A stretch of 64,000 nucleotides of DNA from Riptortus pedestris (taxonomy: Eukaryota > Arthropoda > Insecta > Hemiptera > Alydidae), in contig CM032233.1 of assembly GCA_019009955.1 (NCBI GenBank), positions 122,948,501 through 123,012,500 on the forward strand, given 5' to 3'. The position numbers were made by a program, and so were the translations under genes. The notes below the pieces were generated by a model. The model was not told the DNA's origin. It made no database searches and saw only the letters and a program-made list of their open reading frames with translations. Shown here piece by piece: positions 56,535 to 64,000 of the stretch (position 1 is its first letter; every line of letters starts with the position of its first letter).

Positions 56535-57110
56535 TTTATCTCCCCAGACGATTGGGAACGAGAGTTTCAAAAGCTCATATTTCAAAGGCGGAAGTCAGTT
56601 TGGTCGAAAATGCACTACAAAAAACTGCGACAAATCATAGAAATTACTGAGCGTTGGAATACTGCAATTAGAAAAATCCGAAAAGAGGAGGTTGTGATTG
56701 CCCGTGTCCGAATTGGACACACAAAATTAGCACGTAGTCATTTATTGAAGGGCTTATTCCCACCAACCTGCGATTGTTGTAATGTCCATCTTACTGTCTC
56801 ACATCTTCTCCTCAATTGTAAAATATACGATCTTCCAAGAAGATCTTTGAACCTTCAACCGAACTTAAGGGAATTCCTTAGAGACAATGAAGAACACATA
56901 AAAAGGATTTTTGCATTTTTAACTGAAACTTGTTTGTTCCAAGAAATATAAAACCACCTACCGCTAATGACAATAGTAGATGCGGTATATTGTAATAAAT
57001 TATAAATTAAAGTTAGCCAAAACTGGACGATAGCTGCTTAAAGCGATCGTCCCCGACGGTCTTCTGCCACATGAACTCTGCAAGATAGCCGTCCAAGTGG
57101 TGTAATAATA
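56535..57110 (+). pseudogene. LINE ORF2 C-terminal end, 5'-truncated insertion
   Basis: An open frame reaching 56951 contains VVIARVRIGHTKLARSHLLK, then CDCC...LTVSHLLLNC, and ends ETCLFQEI. The R-x-RIGHT and C-x2-C...H...C pattern is the RNase H-like/C-terminal region of Jockey/I-type elements. The frame has no stop in this part, so the insertion is fairly young. About 160 bp of 3' UTR follow, ending in TAATAATAAA. Confidence 0.75.
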
Positions 57111-57529
57111 AACGATCACCGAGTAGTGATAATATACACCAAATTGTGTTAATGAACACCAAGTATTGTTAATAAGTGATCATTCATTTTCTAATAACAA
57201 AAGTAAAAGGATGGAGCAAGATAACATGAACCTAAAGTGATAGCAATAACAGCGAATAGCGATACGCGGTTTTGACCCAGTAAATATTTTATCTGTAAAT
57301 AATGAGTGGCCTCCCGTTAACCATTTTGTCTTTATAAATCCTAAGCGTTATTTTAAATAATAAAGCGATTTTCTTTTAATTATGATTTAATAATCGTCAT
57401 TAAATGGGTGCCCTCCCGGTAACCGATAAGCACCATAATTATAATAAGTAAGTCAATATCAATAGATATGATTAAACGAATAGGTTAAAAATATAACAAT
57501 TTCGATTGAAATATACTCGTAACAAATAG
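57111..57529. other. Unassigned AT-rich sequence
   Basis: Repeated GGCCTCCCGTTAACC / TGCCCTCCCGGTAACC (57308, 57408). No gene. Confidence 0.35.
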
Positions 57530-57779
57530 ATACTGTTGTCATACCTGTCGGTGGAGACCGTCGTCACTGGCTGATGGTTGAGTACACCTGCGCTTTCGAT
57601 GCGATGGCACCATCTCCAAGCCCGTCAAAAAGTAGTACTCCATTAAAGAGTAACTTGTAAAAAGAGTACAACTTTTTGACAGGCTTGAAGATGGTGCCAT
57701 CGCATCGAAAGCACAATGCCAGCTGTACTACCATCAGCCAGTGACGATGGTCTCCACCGACAGGTATGACAGCAGTATC
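57530..57779. repeat. 250-bp palindrome with hammerhead-like cores
   Basis: Arms GATACTGTTGTCATACCTGT... and complement, about 105 bp each. The + arm has TTGAAGA (57685-57691) and CGAAAGC (57706-57712). The centre (AAAAAGTAGTACTCC) is partly inverted. A diverged single arm is at 40.07 kb. Confidence 0.8.
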
Positions 57780-58129
57780 ATTTATACTGGCGGTTCTAAC
57801 CCTTTATTTGAATTACTGTAACAAATAGACTAAATAGGCATTAGTAATTAAAATCATCTTAGTTAAAACAGCATGTGTGAATATTGTTAGAATTAAACTC
57901 TAAGTTAGAAAAGTTGCTTATAGTTTTTAAGGTGTTAGAAGATGTGGTCGAGGTGAGGACAAGCGTCGGTAAGTAAGTCGTAGAAGTCATAGCTCTAGAA
58001 TAGAAGCTAAAACATCCAACCAGGTTTCAGGAAATGATGTCATCCCACACTGCATTCGCTAGGCCCACAGTCTAGAGTGAATTAGTAGAGTTTAAGCAAA
58101 TAGCAGGAGTTGTTGTTGCCAAGCAGAAG
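57780..58129. other. Unassigned sequence
   Basis: No gene recognised. Confidence 0.3.
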
Positions 58130-58460
58130 TAAAAATTCTGTACACGCAGCGTCAGCGTAAACTAAGTAGATTTCCCACGAACTGGTAATGTCATCTCATC
58201 ATATATTCTCTATTTCTAAATCAAAATTAGAGTAGTAGTGGGGGTTAACTGGAGGCTGAAAACAAGAACGAGCTAATAACTCACTTAATATTTGAGTAAT
58301 CGAAAAATGTGTTGAACAACAATTGTAGAACATCAATAGTTTAACAAGATTAGTTATATTACATTTTCCGATCCGACTCTTAATAACGGTGATATTTTGA
58401 CATTTCAAATTCCCCTATCTATAACGCTCCATTATTCGGGATCTGATTTCTTTTAGAAAA
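58130..58460 (+). mobile_element. HINE-like 5' half
   Basis: TTCTGTACACGCAGCGTCAGCG with AGTAGATTTCCCACG. Interior to CCCCTATCTATAACGC. Confidence 0.65.
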
Positions 58461-59354
58461 GCTAGTTTCTTAAACCAGTTTATTTAGAACCATAGATTAT
58501 TTTAAGGGATGAGGCTTAGCGTTCTTCATATTTATCTTGGCCAAAGCTATACAGGCACGAAGAAGCTGCCGTTGCGATCCACCTATAGCCATATTTTCCT
58601 AACTACCAATAATAATTAATTTCACAATAGCAAAATTGCGTCTTACATAGTCTTAATATCATGTATAATAGAACATTTGGATATTATTCGCATTGTAAAT
58701 GGTATTCAAATTACTCCAGGCATTTTCAATGACTATATTAGTTCTAAAACCAATACCTTTCATTAGAAGAAGAAAATGTTCTTCTCAAGAGCTGTATACT
58801 ACTCAAATTAAATATTCTAATCGCGATACTGCTGAAAATGTGCTAAAAAATTTATTATTAAATATTTTGTTTAGATATGAAATTCATGTGTACTATATGG
58901 TAATTATTAATTAGTTTTCTCTCTATAAAGTAATTTTAATTGCATGTATTTTAATCGTATTATGATATCCTATATATTATCTTTAAATATGTTTGTTTCA
59001 TTTTTGGTATACAACTGTCTGGGTTGGTTAGTATTTTAGGTATTCTGATTACTCTGTTTGCGTTGAGTCGAGAAATTCCAACAGGTTATGTTAACAAATA
59101 AGATTAAAAAAAAAACCCTGAACCTATGAGATGTAACATCTCTGAAGTAATAAAGGAATATATATCCAGAAATGCTGTACGGTAGAGGAACCAATTGATT
59201 AGGAAGGACTTTATTGAGTCCCCTGGCTGCCTTGGTCCAGGCTACACTTCTCTAACCAGGAGGCACTGATGGTGTAGCTCTCAAATGACTCTGAGAGTGC
59301 ATTTGCATAAATTAAAGCACTACTAGAGGGCAAGGCGTTCTTATTGATTCTAAT
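58461..59354. other. Unassigned AT-rich sequence
   Basis: A 71-codon frame at 58699 has no recognisable motif and is not called. Confidence 0.3.
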
Positions 59355-59654
59355 ATAAACAGGTTGTCCCAAGTTCCCGTACCACCCTCCTTAAAATCGC
59401 CAATTCTATTAATTAAAGGCTGAGACTTGGTGTGTCATAATTGTGGCCCCTGAAGACTGTTTTCAATCAACATCGTGACCTTCTTCAGTACTTCTCCAGC
59501 GACCATAACTCTGAAATTTCCAATGGAATTTTCATAATTTTTATGATGGATTCTTGTAGAAAATCAAATTTTAAAATGAGTTTATATCAGTGAATTCATC
59601 AATTTGACGCATCTATTATCCATAAAATGCACATATCTTTATTTTATTATTAAT

Positions 59655-59850
59655 TATTAACGTCCACTTTTTGCAACTCTGGCTAATTGGGACGGGTTAT
59701 CTACAGGTTACCACCCTTTTCTAGCCAGGGTGGGACTTTAGGATGTTATTTAATGAATTTCGTCACTAAATAATTTCCTTTGCCCAGGCAAGAATCGAAC
59801 TCGCCACTCTAGGTTTGCCATGTGAGATAAAGGTTAAAATAATCTTTATT
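59655..59850 (-). mobile_element. SINE-like repeat inside the mariner-like element
   Basis: AACGTCCACTTTTTGCAACTC to CAGGCAAGAATCGAACTCGCC. B box present on the minus strand; closely matches 20.08 kb. Confidence 0.65.
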
Positions 59851-60039
59851 TTAGAAACGGCACATATTATTGAAAAATTCTCTGAGATAAATGTCCTAAC
59901 CAACAAAATTATCTTTGAAACAAGTCTACCGGAAAAGTAATGTATTCTGGGAGTTACAAACAAAAAAATAGAAAAAAAAAAAGCCCTTTAGGCACTGTGC
60001 ATTTCTGATACGGAAATTGAATTTATCGCCAATCTGATA

Positions 60040-60235
60040 TTATTTTTTATGTCTTCGATATTCTGCGACCTGTCTTTCTATGACTCTCCCCATAAGAAAA
60101 TAATCCACTACTGTCCGATCGGGTGACCTGGGCGGCCCCTCAGTCTGGAAGCGTATACAGATACTCTGCTGGGGAAACATTTCTCTTATCGCTTATTGAG
60201 ATGCGGGAAGAAGATCCGTCAAGCTGCAGTCACCT
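60040..60235 (-). pseudogene. Mariner-like transposase C-terminal remnant
   Basis: Minus strand reads RFQTEGPPRSPDRTVVDYFL followed by MGRVIERQVAEYRR. PPRSPDxTxxDYFLxG is the last catalytic block of a Tc1-mariner type DDE transposase (the D of SPD being the third acidic residue). An upstream stop (ASQ*) and missing N-terminal half make it a pseudogene. Confidence 0.7.
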
Positions 60236-60902
60236 TTCATTCCTTTGCATCAGGGATATGTCTTCCATTTAATTTAAAAATTTAGGTAGCGGTTGAAGGC
60301 TGTTCTATTTAATGGTTTGTCAAAAAACGTGGGCCGATGATTCTTCCCTGGAAGATACGGCACCGTTTTTTTTTTTTAATGAAACTATGCAGGTGGAAAA
60401 ATGTAACCCTCTTATAAATAATTACTACGTAATTAGTTTCAAATAAATACAATTCTAAAAACGTGTTTTTGTTTTGTTGATGTCCTTTGAAGTAAACATT
60501 TTTCCGATTCATTTAGGAATACAATTAATTCAACTTTTATGTCGCAGCATTCTTCAATAAAATGTGACGTTTCTGAAATAAAGATTTGTGAATTTTACGG
60601 ATAAAGGATACGTCAAATAGAAAAAATTATGGATATAAACTCATTTTAGAATTTGATTTTCTAAAAGAACCCGTCATAAAAAGAATGGCATTCCATTGGA
60701 AATTCCAAAGTTGTTGTCGCTGGAGAAGTATTGGAGAAGGTTACGAGGTTAAATATAGCCTGGAAAGATTCTTCAGGGGTTACAATTATGGCACACCAAG
60801 TCTCAGCCTTTTATTGATTCAATTGGCGATTTTAAGAGGGGGGGGGGTGCTCATAGTTTTATATAAACTATGAGCAAGCTCAGTTTCGACATTACTTAGG
60901 AA

Positions 60903-61024
60903 TGTTAGCAGATTTCCCTTAAGGGAAATCAGCTATTGAGGTCGTACTTTTGACGTGAGTTTCGAAAAATGTCTTCAAATGTCCATCGATCCTACCCAGG
61001 AGATGACGAAAATGAGGTCCGTTC

Positions 61025-61080
<56 letters not shown>

Positions 61081-61755
61081 CTGTTAACGCTCTAGCGGTC
61101 ACAATTTTTGTTTGATCGTTACGAAACTCAATATTTAACCGTTTTATGTAAAAAGACAGATCAAGTTCGTTAATGGCTGAAATCGGACTAGAGGGAGGGG
61201 GGGGGGTTTAGACGGGGGATTTTCGAAAATTCAAAATATCTCCGTTATTATGCATCGGATCGAAAAACTGCATTGAACCAATCTTATTGCAAATTAAATT
61301 TACTATAAATATTGTTATAGACATTTATTCTCTATTTTGAATATTAACCGAGATATTTGCATTTTTATGAAGTCTGTGGTCGGGTATAGTTCGGATTAGG
61401 TCGGCCATTTCCGTCGGCTCAGGTGGGAGGCTTCTTCTAACCTTACCTGTCGTTTCTAACCTTACCTTACCTTCGTTACTTTGTGAGATTTATACAATTA
61501 CGTTCTGTTTATCCGCCCCCCCCCCTTCTTTAGTTCTTGGACTACTAAAATTTGAGTTATTAAAATATAAATTATTCTTACAATTCAGAAGCCGTTTCAG
61601 TTGGGAATTTATTTTAATTAACTGAAAGATTTCTCATTACCGTTTGTATTTAATCTCAGTGGTATTGTATTACCAGTATGCAGAATTCTCTATTGTAAAA
61701 CTTCACATGGGAAATTTGCTTAGTTTACGCACCGGCCTGCGTGACGGGACTTTTT
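60903..61755 (-). mobile_element. HINE-like element, long subfamily, both ends
   Basis: TA tract 61030-61075, G10 tract at 61197-61206. 5' hairpin altered (GCACCGGCCTGCG). Very close to the 43.2-kb copy over 43290-43880. Confidence 0.9.
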
Positions 61756-62146
61756 GTTGGATGGTAATTTGAGCTATCTTTTTGAGATTGCAATGCATTA
61801 TGTAGAATATTCTGTATACATGTATGTATACAGGAGTATAGGCTTAACAATGGCCCCAGCCCCATTTCAGAGAAGATAGGTGGGTTGTCTGAAGAGAGGG
61901 GCTCAATGTGCTTCTATAAGGCTTGATAAAAACCTAGCGCACTTCTTAATAATTAAAAATAAAGACCAAATAGCAAGAATAGAGGAACACTGCTGGAGTG
62001 GAAATGGACAGCTAAATATATGGGACAAACTGGTAGGAGGTCGAAAAAGAGAATATGATAGCATAAATCAACCACATCGATGTGATTACTTACTTTTTAA
62101 ACACACCTTAACGCGGCCTGTCAATTCATTCAAAGAGTGCAAAATA
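61756..62146. other. Unassigned sequence with an open frame
   Basis: 61880 onward is open for 90 codons before entering a HINE (GCLKRGAQCASIRLDKN...). No family recognised; likely transposon debris. Confidence 0.3.
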
Positions 62147-62780
62147 AAAGTCCGTCACGCAGGGGGCATGCGTAAACTAACCAGATTTTCCCACGTGAAG
62201 TATTTAGGCAATAGAGAAAATTTCACGAGAGCCGAAGGCTCAGTCAAGGAAACGGCCGAACTAGCTTTTGGGCGGGGAAATGTAACTCATCCGTTAGAGA
62301 CGCACAGATTTAATAAAAATGGGCAAATATCTCATTTAATATTTAATATAGAGAAAAAATGTATATAATCAATATTTATAGCAAATTTAATTTTGCAATA
62401 AGATTGATTCTGTAACAATTTTTCGATCCCGACTTATAGTAAAACGGGTGATATTTCGAATTTTTGAAAATCCTCCTCTCTAAAATCCACCCCCCTCCCA
62501 CTGGTCCGATTTCAGCCCATTAAGCGAACATGATCTTTCTTTTTACAATAAAACGACTAAATATAGAGTTTTGGGTTGAGGGCGATCAAACAAAAAATAG
62601 GCGACCGCTAGATGGTCGGTAATAGACAAATATATATTATATATATATATAGTATATATATATACAGTTTTGAACGGACCCGCATTTTTCGTCATCTACT
62701 AGGTAGGGATCGATTGTCATTTGAAGAATAATTTCGAAAATTCCGTCATGAGTAGGCAACCTCAAGGGAAATCTGCTAAA
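62147..62780 (+). mobile_element. HINE-like element rich in single-base insertions
   Basis: All blocks present from TCCGTCACGCAGGGGGCATG to CTCAAGGGAAATCTGCTAAA, but many are lengthened by one base (AGATTTTCCC, TCCCGACTT, CAGCCCATTAAGCGAAC, GGTAGGGATCGATTG). Confidence 0.85.
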
Positions 62781-63001
62781 GGCTGTTAGACAATTTGAAT
62801 AAAGGTAGAAAGTTGGGAACACTCGAAAAGTTGTAAATAAAAGAATAAGAGAGAGGAAGAGTGTTAATCTAATGTCTAGTGGGAGACGTTAGAGGTGGGC
62901 TGAGACAAGGAGGGGGAGGAACCCAACCCCACCATTCACTAGGCTGACAGGGCTCTATGCCCTTTCTCTAGCCAGATTCTTCTAGTTCTTCTTTCCTTTC
63001 C

Positions 63002-63590
63002 TTTTAGCACATTTCACTAAAGGGAAATCAACTATTGATGTTAACGCAATTTTCGAACCTTTTCTTCAAATGTCCATCAACTCTACACAGGGGATGACGA
63101 AAATCGAAAATGGTGTCCATTCAAAACTATATATCTATTTAATGCCGGGCCTAAAAATGATGTTCTATATGCTTTTCACTATATTAAATATTAACCGAGA
63201 TATTCTTCTTGCATTTTTTTTTTGTGTTCAGCCTTCAGTAAACCCTCTACTCCTTCTCATATTATTTTAACAATAAGCTGATTATACCATGAATTGTTTT
63301 ATTCAAAGCTTAAATAAAAATTATTGTCATCATTGGACATTTACCTAGTGTGATGTCATTAATTAAGATTTTACGGTCTTAACTCAAAAATGTTTATTTG
63401 ATCTATGTCATAATTGATATTCGACTGTATTTTCCAACAATAATGATCATATCCGTTAAAGGCTTATATGGGACCAGGAATATGGGGGTATTGAGGGAGG
63501 GATTGGATAATTCAAAATATCTTCATTATTATGAAGCGGATAGAAAATTGTATAGAGCCAATCTTGTAATAGTTTAATGCTGCACTGCTA
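63002..63590 (-). mobile_element. HINE-like element, diverged
   Basis: CTTTTAGCACATTTCACTAAAGGG, CTTCAAATGTCCATC, then interior with TGGTGTCCATTCAAAAC. Its 5' block is missing and it ends at TCTTGTAATAGTTT. Confidence 0.7.
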
Positions 63591-63599
63591 ACGGTGTTA

Positions 63600-64000
63600 T
63601 ATATATTTTTTTCTGTAATCGTTGAATAATGGTAACATTACTAAACTGAAATGAGTGAAGAAAGTGAAACATTTTGCAATAGAGTGAAGAAAGATGAATT
63701 GCCTTCTTAATTAGTAATAAGTATAAATTAAAAAATAAATATGAAGTTGGAAATTAACATGCTTTTAAATGTTTCTTAACATTTTGTAAGAATTTATTTT
63801 AAACAAAATAAATTGAAAATGTGAATGAATTATTGGTGGAGAATAATCAATATATTTTAAAATTTAAATATAATAATAATTACTTCTTCCTTGTTTATAA
63901 CGTGCACTTGTTTATTAACTGCACTACTTCACAATCATGCACTAGTTTTTTTTATAAGCTATGGGCTTGTAACCTTTCAGGCAACCATGCTATTAAGGCT
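63600..64000. mobile_element. Second copy of the 9.3-kb TIR element, cut by the window edge
   Basis: TTTTTTCTGTAATCGTTGAAT onwards is the reverse complement of 9490-9787 (for example AAAGTGAAACATTTTGCAATA, AATTAACATGCTTTTAAATG) and continues into the GTTTATAAC region. Confidence 0.7.

Larger units (their letters stand above)
59355..60850 (-). mobile_element. Degraded mariner-like transposon with about 250-bp inverted ends
   Basis: 59390-59615 (AAATCGCCAATTCTATTAAT...CATCTATTATCC) is inverted at 60600-60840. The left terminus CAGGTTGTCCCAAG is mariner-like; the outermost right 30 bp have been replaced by a G10 run. A transposase remnant lies between. A SINE-like repeat is inserted at 59655-59850. 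Confidence 0.75.

Noticed and set aside
61880..62368. 162-codon frame
   Set aside because: Its second half is HINE sequence, so it is not one gene; the first half is unrecognised.

Overview
The window is AT-rich, intron-containing animal DNA, most likely from an arthropod. The species cannot be named from the sequence. There is no prokaryotic gene organisation. The only host coding sequence I can support is two short exons on the + strand, at 15559-15662 and 55924-56038. They join in phase and encode the second zinc finger and the following hinge of an NR2E3/PNR-type nuclear receptor (Hr51, 'unfulfilled', in Drosophila). Everything between them is therefore one GT-AG intron of 40,261 bp. The sequence left of 15559 and right of 56038 is flanking intron or flank. 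The first zinc finger and the ligand-binding domain were not found here.

The rest is mobile-element debris. The commonest component is a family of about 35 short non-autonomous elements in both orientations. They start near GTCCGTCACGCAGGGGCTGC, carry a (TA)n tract in the middle, and end in the palindrome GATTTCCCTTAAGGGAAATC followed by TGCTAAAA. The 5' AGCAGATTTCCC and 3' GGGAAATCTGCT form subterminal inverted repeats. This is the architecture of Helentron-associated elements (HINE/DINE-1 type). Larger elements sit among or inside them: a Penelope-like element (PLE) with 750-bp inverted arms, a GIY-YIG endonuclease and a hammerhead-ribozyme motif in each arm (2.8-6.0 kb); a 783-bp TIR element full of GGTAAA/TTTACC motifs (18.4-19.1 kb); a Helitron-like element with 300-bp internal repeats (23.9-26.1 kb); a 3.7-kb IS630-Tc1-mariner-type transposon inside a LINE (27.1-30.8 kb); and two short hAT elements with recognisable 8-bp target duplications (20.6 and 39.1 kb).

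Other pieces are LINE 3' fragments (6.7, 20.0, 23.2, 26.7/30.8, 35-36, 49.5, 50.8-51.8, 56.5 kb), tRNA-derived SINE-like repeats (16.0, 20.1, 35.3, 46.5, 54.2, 59.7 kb), a degraded mariner-like element (59.4-60.9 kb), PLE C-terminal fragments (42.6 and 53.1 kb), three palindromes whose arms carry hammerhead-like cores (15.0, 47.5, 57.5 kb), and three minisatellites (18 bp at 17.6 kb, 30 bp at 33.8 kb, about 106 bp at 37.2 kb). Nesting gives a relative order of insertion: HINE copies host the PLE, the Helitron-like element, the GGTAAA element and other HINEs.

No CRISPR array, rRNA gene, intact tRNA gene or complete host gene was seen. Boundaries of degraded repeats are approximate, typically within 10-30 bp. 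Boundaries given with a target duplication or splice site are exact as read.
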